From Nocardioides litoris (GTDB taxonomy: Bacteria; Actinomycetota; Actinomycetes; Propionibacteriales; Nocardioidaceae), in NCBI RefSeq assembly GCF_006346315.1, contig NZ_VDMR01000004.1, forward strand, positions 1 through 64,000: a stretch of DNA of 64,000 nucleotides, in the 5' to 3' direction. Every line of letters begins with the position of its first letter. The stretch's first letter is position 1. Positions 16,651 to 27,484 of the stretch are shown here, in pieces. The notes beneath the pieces were generated by a model. The model was not told where the DNA came from. It did no database searches and saw nothing but the letters and a program-made list of their open reading frames with translations. Position numbers and translations under genes: made by a program.

Positions 16651-17508
16651 ATGACCTCAGACCTCCACGGCCGCGTGGCCGTCGTGACCGGCGGCGCCCG
16701 CGGCATCGGCGCCGCGACCGCCCGTGCCCTCGCCGACCGCGGCGCCACCGTGGTCGTCGGCGACCTCGACCTCGACCTCGCTGCGCAGGTCGCCCGCGAG
16801 GTCGGCGGCGACGCGTTGCCCCTCGACGTGGCCGAGGAGGCGTCGTGGACGGCGTTCCTCGACGAGGTCGAGCGGCGCCACGGCCGCCTCGACGTCCTCG
16901 TCGGCAACGCCGGCTTCATGGTCCTCGGCGACCACCTGGACACCCCGCTCGAGCGCCAGCTGGCCCAGGTCGACGTCAACCTCGTCGGGGTCGTCCTCGG
17001 CACGCGGCTCGCCGCCGAGCGGATGCGGCGCTCCGGTCGCGGAGGAGCGGTGGTCAACGTCGCCTCCCTGGCCGGCCGCATCCCGATGCCCGGCTCGGCG
17101 GTCTACAGCGCGACCAAGGCCGGGGTGCTCGCCTACAGCGAGGCCGTCGACGCCGAGCTCGCCGGGCTCGCCGCCGCCGGTGGCCCCCGGGTCCGGGTGG
17201 CGTGCGTGCTGCCGTCCTTCACCGCCACCGAGCTCATCCAGGGCACCTACGGCACCGGTCGGCTGAGCCGCCCGGTCACCCCCGACGACGTGGCCGCCAC
17301 CGTGCTGCGGGCCCTCGACCGACCGGGGCCGGGACGCACCGTGCCCCGGTTCCTCGGCCCGACCGGCGCGGCGTGGACGCTGTTCCCGTCGCGCGCGCGC
17401 CCGTGGCTGCGCCACCGCTTCGGCCTCGACCACGTCTTCCTCGACGTCGACGGCGACGCCCGCGCGGCGTACGTCGAGCGCACGACGCGCGAGCGCACCC
17501 GCGCCTGA
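16651..17508 (+). CDS. Short-chain dehydrogenase/reductase
   Basis: 285 residues. Rossmann motif TGGARGIG (about residue 12), NAG motif in VGNAGFMVLG, catalytic Ser in NVASLAGR and the YSATK pair (Tyr/Lys) are all present, so it is probably an active NAD(P)-dependent oxidoreductase of the classical SDR type. The C-terminus extends to about 285 residues, with Arg/Trp-rich sequence (RPWLRHRFGLDHVFLD), as in SDRs of fatty-acid or steroid-like substrates in actinobacteria. It is divergent from a TetR gene and is its likely target. The substrate cannot be assigned. Confidence 0.9.
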   Translation: MTSDLHGRVAVVTGGARGIGAATARALADRGATVVVGDLDLDLAAQVAREVGGDALPLDVAEEASWTAFLDEVERRHGRLDVLVGNAGFMVLGDHLDTPLERQLAQVDVNLVGVVLGTRLAAERMRRSGRGGAVVNVASLAGRIPMPGSAVYSATKAGVLAYSEAVDAELAGLAAAGGPRVRVACVLPSFTATELIQGTYGTGRLSRPVTPDDVAATVLRALDRPGPGRTVPRFLGPTGAAWTLFPSRARPWLRHRFGLDHVFLDVDGDARAAYVERTTRERTRA

Positions 17509-17584
17509 GCGCCTTCCTCGGCGCCCCACGCCTCGACGTGGGTAATGCCACGTCCGCCACGGTGCCGAGGTAGCATCGTCCGCA

Positions 17585-17774
17585 CGCCGACCGGCTGGTC
17601 GGCGTCCCGGCCACCGGCCCGCCCGCGGACCCGTGGCAGCCATCGCCTGGCGACCCTCGACCGGGCCCGCGCACGAGGCGTCCCGCAGCATCCCGGACGC
17701 GCCGTGCCGACGGCCCGCCGACCCGGTCCCGGCGCATCCCCGTGGCACCGCGCGCGCCAGCGCGCCCGGGTGCC
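17585..17774 (+). promoter_or_regulatory. Structured leader upstream of the SNF2 helicase gene
   Basis: The 288-base gap 17509-17796 contains a TAGCAT -10-like hexamer near 17571. Two hairpins follow: a perfect 8-bp stem CGCCGACC/GGTCGGCG with a 4-base loop (17585-17604), and a GGCACC...GGTGCC hairpin with internal CGCGCG/GCGCGC pairing (17744-17774) just before the SD (17785-17790). This implies a 5' untranslated region of about 220 bases. No known riboswitch class is recognised. Confidence 0.4.
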
Positions 17775-17796
17775 GCAGGTTCCTAGGAGGAAGTCC

Positions 17797-19929
17797 TTGG
17801 CTCGAGGTGGCCAGCGCCAGCACGGACGTGCGCGTCGTGGGCGCGAGCTCGACAACGAGGGGATCATCCCGATCCTCGCCCGCGCGGTGCGTGAGGTGGA
17901 GGGTGCCGCCCAGCGCGGCAAGGTGAAGCCCACGAGCCGCACCAAGTTCCAGGTGGTGGCGCTGCTCGCCCGCGAGGAGCGCGCCCGCGTCAAGGTCGAC
18001 CCCGCCATCGGCGAGGGCCAGCGCGCCGACATGCTCAAGCGGCTCGACGGCATCGGCACGATCCTGGCCAAGACGACCGCGCGCGACACCTCCCTGCTGC
18101 AGCTGCTGGCCGAGGACGCCTCGGTCTCCGACGCCGCCAAGGACCTCAAGCGCGAGATGCTGGCCGCGGCCGGTGTCGAGGTCGCCGAGGCCGAGCCCGC
18201 CGCCCCCGAGCCCGCCGCCGGCAACGGCAACGGCGGTGGCTTCGACCCCGACCGCCAGGTCGTGCCGGCCTCGGTGCTCTCCTACCAGCTGGCCCACCCG
18301 TTCCTGGCGCCCGACTTCTCCGGCGTGCGCCGCCCCTACCAGGCCCGCCACCTCGCCGGCTGGGAGCTCATCGAGCCGCTGCTGGAGTCCTTCGAGCGGG
18401 CCGCCGGCGGCGCGCCGTCGTGCATGCCGCTGCCCGAGGAGAGCTCGGTCAAGGCCCCGGCCGGCCTCGAGCTCATGCAGCACCAGGCGCAGGTCGTGGC
18501 CGCCGCGGCCGCGGGCCACCGCACCTTCCTGCTCGCCGACGAGCCGGGCCTCGGCAAGACCGCGCAGGCGCTGCTCGCCGCGCAGGCGGCCGACGCGTTC
18601 CCGCTGCTCGTCGTCGTCCCGAGCGTCGTCAAGACCAACTGGGCGCGCGAGGCCGGCCTGTGGACCCCCCACCGCCCCGCGACCGTCGTGCACGGCAACG
18701 GCGCCGGCGTCGACGGGTACGCCGACATCGTCATCGTCAACTACGAGATCCTCGACCGGCACGTCGGCTGGATGCGCAACCACGGCTTCCGCGGGATGGT
18801 CGTCGACGAGGCCCACTTCATCAAGAACAAGACCTCCCAGCGCTCCCAGCACGTGCTGCAGCTCGCCGACTCCATCCGCGCGCGCACCCCGCGGCCGCTG
18901 ATGACGGCCCTGACCGGCACCCCGCTCATCAACGACATCGACGACTTCCGCGCGATCTGGCAGCTCCTGGGCTGGATCGACGAGAAGAAGCCCCTGCCCG
19001 ACCTGATGGAGCGGCTCGAGGAGACCGGCCTGACGCCGATCGACCCGCCGTTCTACCCGGCGGCCCGGCAGGCCGTCATCGACCTCGGCATCGTGCGCCG
19101 CCGCAAGGTCGACGTCGCCTCCGACATCCCCGCCCGCCGCATCGCCGACCTGCCGGTCGAGCTCGAGGGCGAGGAGGGCCGCTCGATCCGGGCCGCCGAG
19201 CGCGAGCTGGCCCGCCGCCTGCTCGAGCGCTACGACATGGCGCTGGCCACCCGCCGTTCCGGCGTCACCGTCGAGGGCATCGACCACGACCTCGTGCGCC
19301 GCGTCGCCACGTGGGAGCGCGAGGAGACCGGCGGCGGCATCTCCGGCGACGGCGACAACGTCTTCACCATGATGCGCCGCATCGGCTCGGCCAAGGCCGG
19401 ACTGGCCGCCGACTACGCCGCCCAGCTGGCCCGCAACGTCGGCAAGGTCGTCTTCTTCGCCAAGCACGTCGACGTCATGGACCAGGCCGAGGCGCTGTTC
19501 GCCAAGCGCGGCATCCGCTCCGCCTCGGTCCGCGGCGACCAGACCCCCAAGGTGCGCCAGGCCAACATCGACGCCTTCGTCACCGATCCCGAGGTGCAGG
19601 TCGTGGTGTGCTCGCTGACCGCGGCCGGCGTGGGCCTGAACCTCCAGGTCGCCTCCAACGTCGTCCTCGCCGAGCTGTCCTGGACCGACGCCGAGCAGAC
19701 CCAGGCCATCGACCGCGTCCACCGCATCGGCCAGGACCAGCCGGTCACGGCCTGGCGGGTCATCGCGGCGCAGACGGTCGACACCAAGGTCGCCGAGCTC
19801 ATCGACAGCAAGGCCGGCCTCGCCGCCCGCGCCCTCGACGGGTCCGACGAGGAGGTCGGGTCGTCCGCCGACATCCAGACCGAGGCGCTGGTCGCCCTGC
19901 TCACCGAGGCCCTCGAGGCGCGCTCCTGA
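17797..19929 (+). CDS. SNF2/DEAD-like superfamily 2 helicase
   Basis: 710 residues from a TTG start at 17797, chosen because a strong AGGAGG ends 6 bases upstream; no ATG/GTG fits as well. The N-terminal region (about 1-150) is basic then Ala/Glu-rich and unique to this family. The helicase core begins near QHQAQVVAAAAAGHRTFLLADEPGLGKT (Walker A, about residue 240). Motif II is VVDEAHFIKN (DEAH) and motif III is ALTGTPLIND. In the second RecA domain are VVFFAKHVDVMD and the C-terminal SNF2 motifs SLTAAGVGLNLQ and QAIDRVHRIGQDQP. It is an ATP-dependent DNA translocase, probably in repair or nucleoid remodelling. The gene stands alone with a long leader. Confidence 0.9.
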   Translation: MARGGQRQHGRARRGRELDNEGIIPILARAVREVEGAAQRGKVKPTSRTKFQVVALLAREERARVKVDPAIGEGQRADMLKRLDGIGTILAKTTARDTSLLQLLAEDASVSDAAKDLKREMLAAAGVEVAEAEPAAPEPAAGNGNGGGFDPDRQVVPASVLSYQLAHPFLAPDFSGVRRPYQARHLAGWELIEPLLESFERAAGGAPSCMPLPEESSVKAPAGLELMQHQAQVVAAAAAGHRTFLLADEPGLGKTAQALLAAQAADAFPLLVVVPSVVKTNWAREAGLWTPHRPATVVHGNGAGVDGYADIVIVNYEILDRHVGWMRNHGFRGMVVDEAHFIKNKTSQRSQHVLQLADSIRARTPRPLMTALTGTPLINDIDDFRAIWQLLGWIDEKKPLPDLMERLEETGLTPIDPPFYPAARQAVIDLGIVRRRKVDVASDIPARRIADLPVELEGEEGRSIRAAERELARRLLERYDMALATRRSGVTVEGIDHDLVRRVATWEREETGGGISGDGDNVFTMMRRIGSAKAGLAADYAAQLARNVGKVVFFAKHVDVMDQAEALFAKRGIRSASVRGDQTPKVRQANIDAFVTDPEVQVVVCSLTAAGVGLNLQVASNVVLAELSWTDAEQTQAIDRVHRIGQDQPVTAWRVIAAQTVDTKVAELIDSKAGLAARALDGSDEEVGSSADIQTEALVALLTEALEARS

Positions 19930-20026
19930 CGTCCCGAGCAGCGACGGTTCCAGGATTGTCGGTGCCCCCGCCTAGACTCGCGCCCGTTCCGCAGGAGCCC
20001 GCTCCCACTCGCTGACCGGAGGTCCC

Positions 20027-20893
20027 ATGCGCCACCTGCCCGCGCGAGCCTCGTTGCTCGCCCGCGTCGCGGTCCTCGGGCTGCTCACGGCCGCCCTGGT
20101 GCTGGTCACCACGGGCGCCAGCGGCGAGCGTGCCGGCGGCACGATCCGCGGCGAGCTCGACGGCCAAGAGGTGCGGGTCTCCCTGCCCACCGGTGACGCC
20201 GAGCCGCGCGGCCTGGCGATCTACTTCCACGGCCAGGGCGGCGACGTCAACGACCGCGTCGACGGCGCCTGGCTCGGGTCGCTGCTGCGCTCGGGGTGGG
20301 CGGTGGCGTCCTCGCAGTTCCACGACGAGTCCTGGGGCAACGAGGCCTCCACCCTCGACACCATCGCGCTGACCGAGTGGGCCGAGGAGAAGGCCGGCGT
20401 CCCGGCCAGCCTGTGGGTCTCCGGGTCGATGGGCGGCGCGGTCTCGCTCAACGCGATGCTGCACGGAGCCGAGCCCCCGAAGTGCTGGTACGGCGTCAAG
20501 CCGGCCATCTCCCTGACCAAGATGGACCGCGTCAAGGGCGCCCGGGCGTTCATCGCCGAGGCCTACGGCGGCCCGGTGCCGAGCGACCGCAACCCGGTCC
20601 GCAACATCGACGACCTGCCCGACGACATCCGCTACCGGGTCGTCGCCTCCCCGGAGGACGAGCTGGTCGGCCTGCGCGACAACGGCGGGGCGCTGATCTC
20701 CACCCTGACGTCGCGGGGCTACGACATCACCTACCACCTCGTGGTGGGCTCCCACGACGACCCGTCCCACTTCGACCCGGTCGACCTCGCCCAGTTCGGC
20801 GACTACTGCCTGGGCGACGGCGAGTCGCCCAGGTCGGACACGCCGCCCCCGGGCTCGACCGAGCAGGTCGAGACGACCGAGCAGGCCGGCTAG
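20027..20893 (+). CDS. Secreted alpha/beta-hydrolase family protein
   Basis: 288 residues with a good CGGAGGT SD before the ATG. A signal peptide or anchor helix (SLLARVAVLGLLTAALVLVTTG) is followed by an alpha/beta-hydrolase fold: oxyanion-type loop YFHGQGGDVN, nucleophile elbow SGSMGG (Ser about residue 140), and likely Asp in SPEDELV and His in SHDDPSHF. The fold resembles secreted esterases or depolymerases; the substrate is unknown. The C-terminus is Thr/Pro/Glu-rich and disordered. TAGACT at 19973-19978 is a candidate -10, which gives a leader of about 45 bases. Confidence 0.8.
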   Translation: MRHLPARASLLARVAVLGLLTAALVLVTTGASGERAGGTIRGELDGQEVRVSLPTGDAEPRGLAIYFHGQGGDVNDRVDGAWLGSLLRSGWAVASSQFHDESWGNEASTLDTIALTEWAEEKAGVPASLWVSGSMGGAVSLNAMLHGAEPPKCWYGVKPAISLTKMDRVKGARAFIAEAYGGPVPSDRNPVRNIDDLPDDIRYRVVASPEDELVGLRDNGGALISTLTSRGYDITYHLVVGSHDDPSHFDPVDLAQFGDYCLGDGESPRSDTPPPGSTEQVETTEQAG

Positions 20894-20909
20894 TCCCGGC
20901 TCGGCACTC

Positions 20910-21332
20910 CTAGGCGGACTCGAGCAGGCCCGCCTGGGCCAGGAACCGGTCGACGGTGATCCGGATGGCCACCCGCTCCGGGTTGGGGCGCGGCTCGCGG
21001 TAGCGGGCGGCGTACATCGCGCACGCCCGGGCCACCGACTCCTCGTCGCGCAGCACGACGCCGGTGCCCTCGATCGTCGACCAGCGCGCCCGGTCGACCG
21101 CGCACGCCGCCACCGGCCCCCCGCCGTCGACGTCGAGGTTGCGAGCCTTGCGCGACCCGCCCCCGGTGATGACCCACGCGCACTCCTGCTCGTGGTCGAG
21201 CGCCACGCCCACCGGGACGGCGTGCGGCCGGCCGTCGGGGCGCACGGTGGTCAGCGTGTAGAGGTGGCGCTCGGTCCAGAAGTCGAGCAGCGGCTGCGGG
21301 AAGTCGCCCCAGCCCGGGGTCCACGACGGCAT
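20910..21332 (-). CDS. PPOX-class (pyridoxamine phosphate oxidase-like) F420-dependent family protein
   Basis: 140 residues, the standard length of a single split-barrel domain. Characteristic segments are LLDFWTERHLYTLTTVRPDGRPHAVPVGVALD, seen in pieces, GGGSRKARNLDVDG and a C-terminal VAIRITVDRFLAQAG. Actinobacterial proteins of this type bind F420 (or FMN) and reduce small organic substrates. A TAGCCT hexamer on the minus strand (21339-21344) ends 6 bases before the ATG, indicating a leaderless message. The 16-base gap to the secreted hydrolase gene is convergent. Confidence 0.85.
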   Translation of the reverse strand: MPSWTPGWGDFPQPLLDFWTERHLYTLTTVRPDGRPHAVPVGVALDHEQECAWVITGGGSRKARNLDVDGGGPVAACAVDRARWSTIEGTGVVLRDEESVARACAMYAARYREPRPNPERVAIRITVDRFLAQAGLLESA

Positions 21333-21444
21333 GGACCGAGGCTAGTGGCGGCCAACGGTCGGGGTGGGGTCGAGGGGCGGCTGCGGGGCCTCGAGGCTCG
21401 TCGCCGGCGCTCCTCGCACCTCAGCCACCGTGGGTGGTCCCCGC

Positions 21445-23319
21445 TCAGATCCAGCGGGAGAACCACATCCGGTCCATCCAGGCGCCCTTGGCGATCGTCT
21501 CGTAGGACAGGATCGGGTAGAAGTAGGCGAAGTTCATCACGACCAGCACCAGGAACGACCCGGCCACGACGACGCCGACGGTGCGGCGGGCCGAGGGGAG
21601 CCGGGACGGTCCGATGAGCTTGCCGAGGCACAGGGTGATCGCGAGCACCATGAACGGCAGGTAGGCGATGGCGTAGAAGAAGAAGATCGGCCGGTCGTCG
21701 TACATCAGCCAGGGCAGCCAGGTCGACAGGGCGCCGGTGACCGCGACGCCGAACCGCCAGTCGCGCGTCGCGGCCCAGAGCACGGCCGCGGCGACCAGGG
21801 CCAGCGCGCCGCCCCACCACAGGACCGGCGTGCCGATGAGCAGCACCTGCTGGTAGCACTCGCTGCCGGCGGCGGCGTCGCAGCCCTGCGTGCCGGGCTG
21901 GATGTCGAGCTGGGTGGCCGCCCCGACGGGCCGGTTGACCAGCGGCCAGCCGGAGGGTTGCGACTGGTAGGTGTGCTCGCTGCAGTTCAGGTAGTGCGTG
22001 TGGAAGTCGTAGACGTCCTGGTGGTAGTACCACAGCGACCGCAGCGACTGGACGACCTCGCCGAGGCCCGTGGCGTCGGGCTCGGTGGCCGTCGGCCAGG
22101 TGGCGCTGTCGTCGCTGAGGTTGTCGGTCTGCCGCTCGCCGTTCTCGTCGACGATGCAGGGGCGTTCCTCGTAGAAGCCGGTGTACTGCGTCGACGACAG
22201 CGACTCCTCGTACTCGCCGGCGTGGGCCAGCCAGCCGGTCCACGACGCGACGTACACGACGAGCGCGACGAGCACGAGCTGGGCGAACGCCGGTACGCCG
22301 TCGACGACCGCCGAGCGCAGCACGGCCCACCGGACGCCGAACGAGCGGCGGGCGCCGGCGCTCCACAGCCACACGAGCAGGCCGAAGGCGGCGAGGGGGT
22401 AGGCGGCGGTCCACTTGGTGCCGATGGCCAGGCCGAACAGCACGCCGGAGGCCAGGAGCCAGGGGCGGAACAGCAGTCCGCGCACCGGCCCCCATGCCCA
22501 GAGGTCGACCTGCCCAACCTCCAGGCTGCGCCCATCCGGCGACGACTCGTCGGGAGGGGACTGGTCGGCGGGGTCGACGAGGCGGGCCATCCGCCGCCGG
22601 TACCAGTCGCGGTCGTTGACCAGGCAGGCCACCGCGCACAGCAGGAAGAAGGCCAGGAAGATGTCGAGCAGGGCCAGCCGCGAGAGCACGAAGTGGAGCC
22701 CGTCGAAGGCGAGCAGCAGGCCGGCCACGCAGCCGAGCAGGGTCGACCCGGTGAGTCGCCGGGCCACCCGGCAGATGACCAGGACCATGAGCGCGCCAAC
22801 CACGGCGGCGGAGATGCGCCAGCCGAAGGGGTCCATGCCGAAGGCCTTCTCGCCGAGGGCGATCACCCACTTGCCGACCTCGGGGTGCACCTCCATCGAC
22901 GGGCCGTCGTCCCAGATGCCCTGGGTGCGTCCGGACAGGATCGCGTCGTTGATGTCCTGGCCGGCGACCTCGTCCTGGTAGTCACGCACGAAGCCGTTGT
23001 TGAGCAGGCCCCAGGCGTCCTTGGCGTAGTAGGTCTCGTCGAAGGCGAAGCGGTCGGGGTCACCCAGCCGCCACGCCCGCATCCCGAAGGCGAGCAGGGC
23101 GACGACGATCGCGGCACCCCAGGCGGCGACCCGCCCCTGCAGCCGCGTCTCGACGTCGGCCAGCCGCCCGCGGGCGCGCTGCCAGGCCGTCGGCACGGAC
23201 CGGCCGTCGGCGGTCTCGGACAGCCCGGTGGCCCCGGGTGGTCCGGCAGGGGGCTCGGGGGGCCGCCGGGGGTCCTCGAGCGTCGCCACGAGCGGGAAGC
23301 CTACGTCGACACCGGTCAC
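21445..23319 (-). CDS. pmt: Protein O-mannosyltransferase (dolichyl-phosphate-mannose family, GT39)
   Basis: 624 residues from the GTG at 23319. It is a polytopic membrane enzyme (about 10-11 TM helices) that transfers mannose from polyprenyl-phosphomannose to secreted proteins. The N-terminal loop carries the catalytic acidic pair in [14 protein letters not shown] (about residue 85), followed by [18 protein letters not shown], which is typical of actinobacterial PMT. A long central extracytoplasmic loop contains several Cys. The C-terminus [20 protein letters not shown] matches the family ending. It is divergent from rsmI, the same arrangement as Rv1002c/Rv1003 in Mycobacterium tuberculosis (from memory). 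Confidence 0.93.
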   Translation of the reverse strand: MTGVDVGFPLVATLEDPRRPPEPPAGPPGATGLSETADGRSVPTAWQRARGRLADVETRLQGRVAAWGAAIVVALLAFGMRAWRLGDPDRFAFDETYYAKDAWGLLNNGFVRDYQDEVAGQDINDAILSGRTQGIWDDGPSMEVHPEVGKWVIALGEKAFGMDPFGWRISAAVVGALMVLVICRVARRLTGSTLLGCVAGLLLAFDGLHFVLSRLALLDIFLAFFLLCAVACLVNDRDWYRRRMARLVDPADQSPPDESSPDGRSLEVGQVDLWAWGPVRGLLFRPWLLASGVLFGLAIGTKWTAAYPLAAFGLLVWLWSAGARRSFGVRWAVLRSAVVDGVPAFAQLVLVALVVYVASWTGWLAHAGEYEESLSSTQYTGFYEERPCIVDENGERQTDNLSDDSATWPTATEPDATGLGEVVQSLRSLWYYHQDVYDFHTHYLNCSEHTYQSQPSGWPLVNRPVGAATQLDIQPGTQGCDAAAGSECYQQVLLIGTPVLWWGGALALVAAAVLWAATRDWRFGVAVTGALSTWLPWLMYDDRPIFFFYAIAYLPFMVLAITLCLGKLIGPSRLPSARRTVGVVVAGSFLVLVVMNFAYFYPILSYETIAKGAWMDRMWFSRWI

Positions 23320-23382
23320 CCGGCGCCCTCCGTGCGCCGACCCGTCGTGGATCTCCGACGGGCCAGCGGGGAGGATCACCGG

Positions 23383-24255
23383 GTGAGCGGTGCGGAGACC
23401 GAACCCGGGGTGCTGGTGCTGGCGGCGACGCCGATCGGCCGGGTGGCCGACGCGCCGCCCCGGCTGGCCGAGGAGCTGGCCGACGCCGACGTCGTCGCCG
23501 CCGAGGACACCCGCCGCCTCAAGCGCCTGACCGGCGAGCTCGGCGTGGAGGTGACCGGCCGGGTCGTGTCCTACTTCGAGGGCAACGAGCAGCGGCGCAC
23601 GCCGGCGCTGCTGGGGTCGCTGCTGGCCGGCGAGCGGGTGCTGCTGGTGACCGACGCGGGCATGCCGAGCGTGTCCGACCCGGGCTACCGGCTCGTCGCG
23701 GCCGCGGTCGAGGCCGGTGTGCCCGTGACGGCCGTGCCCGGGCCCTCGGCGGTGCTGACCGCGCTGGCAGTGAGCGGCCTGCCGGTCGACCGGTTCTGCT
23801 TCGAGGGGTTCCTGCCCCGCAAGGCCGGCGAGCGGGCCCGGCGGCTGGCCGAGCTCGCGTCCGAGCGGCGCACGATGGTGTTCTTCGAGGCGCCGCACCG
23901 CACGGAGGCCGCGCTGGAGGCGATGGCGCAGGCGTGGGGCGGCGAGCGTCCCGCCGCGGTCTGCCGCGAGCTGACCAAGACCCACGAGGAGGTACGCCGG
24001 GGCCCGCTCGCCGAGCTCGTCGCCTGGGCCGCCGACGGGGTCCGCGGCGAGGTCACCCTGGTCGTGCAGGGCGCCGACGACGTGCCCGCGGTCTCGACGG
24101 ACGACTCCTCCCTGCGGGCCGCGGTGGCCGAGCGGGAGGATCGGGGCATGACGCGCAAGGAGGCGATCGCCGAGGTGGCGGTCCTGGCCGGGGTGCCCAA
24201 GCGCGAGGTCTACGACCTCGTCCACAAGTCAGGGCCTGGGGAGGCCACGCCGTGA
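23383..24255 (+). CDS. rsmI: 16S rRNA (cytidine(1402)-2'-O)-methyltransferase RsmI
   Basis: 290 residues, GTG start with GGGGAGG about 9 bases upstream. It methylates the 2'-OH of C1402 in the 30S decoding centre using SAM. Tetrapyrrole-methylase-fold motifs are present: [61 protein letters not shown] and [19 protein letters not shown] and DAGTP of typical members read ATPIG-R-V and DAGMP, minor changes. The stop overlaps the GTG of the downstream alpha/beta hydrolase (GTGA). It is divergent from pmt, as in other actinobacteria. Confidence 0.95.
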   Translation: MSGAETEPGVLVLAATPIGRVADAPPRLAEELADADVVAAEDTRRLKRLTGELGVEVTGRVVSYFEGNEQRRTPALLGSLLAGERVLLVTDAGMPSVSDPGYRLVAAAVEAGVPVTAVPGPSAVLTALAVSGLPVDRFCFEGFLPRKAGERARRLAELASERRTMVFFEAPHRTEAALEAMAQAWGGERPAAVCRELTKTHEEVRRGPLAELVAWAADGVRGEVTLVVQGADDVPAVSTDDSSLRAAVAEREDRGMTRKEAIAEVAVLAGVPKREVYDLVHKSGPGEATP

Positions 24256-25103
24256 GCACCCACGCGCGGGAGCGCGTCACCGAGGTCGTCCGCGACGGGC
24301 TCGTGCTCGACGTGCTCGACGAAGGACCGATCGACGGTGACGTGGTGGTGCTGCTGCACGGGTTCCCCGAGCGGGCCACCTCCTGGCGCCACGTCGCGCC
24401 GCTGTTGCACGGCCACGGCTACCGCACCCTGGCCCTGGACCAGCGCGGCTACTCCCCGCGCGCGCGGCCGCGCCGCCGGCGCGACTACAAGGTCGACCAG
24501 CTCGTCGAGGACGTCGTGGCGCTGGTCGACCGGGTCGGTGGGCCCGTCCACCTGGTCGGCCACGACTGGGGCGCGGTCGTCGGCTGGTCGGTGACCGGCA
24601 AGCGCCCCGACCTCGTGCGCACCTGGACCGCGGTCTCGGTGCCGCACCCGCGTGCCTTCCTGCGGTCGTTCACCAGCTCGACGCAGGCGCTGAAGTCCTA
24701 CTACATGCTGCTGTTCAACATCCCGGGCCTGCCCGAGCTGCTGGCCCGCCGGTCGCCGGACCGGATGGTGGCCTACCTGCGCCGAGCCGGGATGACGGCC
24801 GAGGAGGGCGAGCGCTTCCGCCACGAGGTGCTCGAGGACGGCGCGTTCCGAGGCGGCCTGGGCTACTACCGGGCCCTGCCGCTGCCCGACCCCAACACGC
24901 GCAACCCCCGGATCCGTCGCCCCACGACGCTGGTCTGGAGCGACGCCGACGTGGCCCTGGGCCGCAAGGGTGTCGACCTGACCGCGGCGTGGGTCGACGC
25001 GCCGTACGAGCTGGTGGTGCTGCAGGGCGTCAGCCACTGGGTCCCGACCCAGGCCCCCGAGGCGCTGGCCGAGGCCGTGCTCGAGCGGCTGGCCAGCGCG
25101 TGA
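24252..25103 (+). CDS. Alpha/beta-fold hydrolase, epoxide-hydrolase-like
   Basis: 283 residues, GTG start in a 4-base overlap with rsmI. Motifs: oxyanion [10 protein letters not shown], nucleophile elbow [10 protein letters not shown] (Asp nucleophile in the WGA context, as in epoxide hydrolases and dehalogenases), [15 protein letters not shown] cap residues, and C-terminal [17 protein letters not shown] with the catalytic His. Known members hydrolyse epoxides or haloalkanes; the cap is also seen in esterases. It sits between rsmI and tatD, where many actinobacteria carry metG, so it is an insertion in an otherwise conserved block. The stop overlaps the GTG of tatD. Confidence 0.88.
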   Translation: MSTHARERVTEVVRDGLVLDVLDEGPIDGDVVVLLHGFPERATSWRHVAPLLHGHGYRTLALDQRGYSPRARPRRRRDYKVDQLVEDVVALVDRVGGPVHLVGHDWGAVVGWSVTGKRPDLVRTWTAVSVPHPRAFLRSFTSSTQALKSYYMLLFNIPGLPELLARRSPDRMVAYLRRAGMTAEEGERFRHEVLEDGAFRGGLGYYRALPLPDPNTRNPRIRRPTTLVWSDADVALGRKGVDLTAAWVDAPYELVVLQGVSHWVPTQAPEALAEAVLERLASA

Positions 25104-25975
25104 CCCGGTCCAGCACGGCCGACACCAGCCCGCCTCCCGCGCCCGAGCCGCTGCCCCACCCGGTCGTCGACAACCACTGCCACCTCGACGTCGCGCGCGA
25201 CGGCGAGACGGTCGACGTCGAGGGCGCGCTGGCCGCGGCGGCCGCCGTGGGCGTCACCCGCATCGTCCAGATCGGCTGCGACCTCCCGCGGGCGCGCTGG
25301 GCCGTCGAGGCCGCGTCGTCGTACGACGCCCTGGTGGCCGGTGTGGCCCTGCACCCGACCGAGGCGGCGCGGCTGGGGGGCGCCGGCGGCAGCCGCGCGG
25401 CCCTCGACGCGGCGATCGACGAGGTCGAGGCCCTGGCGCGGACCCACGACAGGGTGCGCGCCGTGGGGGAGACCGGGCTCGACCACTACTGGGTCGAGGA
25501 GGGCGACACCGACGGACGCGCCGCGCAGGTGCACTCGTTCCGCCGCCACGTCGAGCTGGCCAAGCGCCTCGACAAGACGCTGGTCATCCACGACCGCGAC
25601 GCCCACGAGGAGGTGCTGCGCGTCATCGATGAGGAGGGCGCCCCGCAGCGGTGGGTCATGCACTGCTTCTCCGGCGACGCCGACGTCGCGCGCCGGTGCC
25701 TCGACCGCGGCGCCTTCTTGTCCTTCGCCGGCACGGTGACCTTCAAGAGCGCCCAGCCGCAGCGCGACGCGCTCGCCCTGGCGCCGCTCGACCGGGTGCT
25801 GGTCGAGACCGACGCGCCCTACCTCACCCCGTCGCCGTTCCGGGGCCGCCGCAACGCCTCCTACCTCGTGCCGCTGACCGTCCGGGCCATGGCCGAGGTG
25901 CGCGGCGACGACCTGGAGGAGCTGTGCCGCGCGATCGACGCCACGACCGAGGCCGCCTTCGGCGGCGCCTGGTGA
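25100..25975 (+). CDS. tatD: TatD family metal-dependent hydrolase (deoxyribonuclease)
   Basis: 291 residues, GTG overlapping the previous stop. It is a TIM-barrel amidohydrolase-fold nuclease. Metal ligands are visible: NHCHLD (two His), GETGLDHYW (Glu), LVIHDRDAHEE (His), MHCFSGDADVA (His) and VETDAPYL (Asp). A TPSPFRGRRNASYLVPLTV substrate-loop segment is typical of TatD. The position before rpfB, rsmA and ispE matches Rv1008-Rv1011 order. The N-terminal 25 residues are Pro-rich and probably disordered. Confidence 0.93.
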   Translation: MTRSSTADTSPPPAPEPLPHPVVDNHCHLDVARDGETVDVEGALAAAAAVGVTRIVQIGCDLPRARWAVEAASSYDALVAGVALHPTEAARLGGAGGSRAALDAAIDEVEALARTHDRVRAVGETGLDHYWVEEGDTDGRAAQVHSFRRHVELAKRLDKTLVIHDRDAHEEVLRVIDEEGAPQRWVMHCFSGDADVARRCLDRGAFLSFAGTVTFKSAQPQRDALALAPLDRVLVETDAPYLTPSPFRGRRNASYLVPLTVRAMAEVRGDDLEELCRAIDATTEAAFGGAW

Positions 25976-27454
<1,479 letters not shown>

Positions 27455-27484
27455 CGCGCCCGCCGCGTCGATAGCCTGCACGGC

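Noticed and set aside
16657-19722. Very long antisense open frame (over 1000 codons) opposite the SDR and SNF2 genes
   Set aside because: Arg/Gly/Ala-rich low-complexity translation with no domain. Long antisense frames are expected at this GC content because stop codons are AT-rich. The plus-strand genes have clear motifs. The same applies to other long shadows, such as those opposite 269-2887, 21445-24225 and 40382-41541.
19930-20026. Full -35/-10 promoter before the secreted hydrolase
   Set aside because: TAGACT at 19973 is a fair -10, but no -35 element at 16-18 bases could be supported, so it is only mentioned with the gene.
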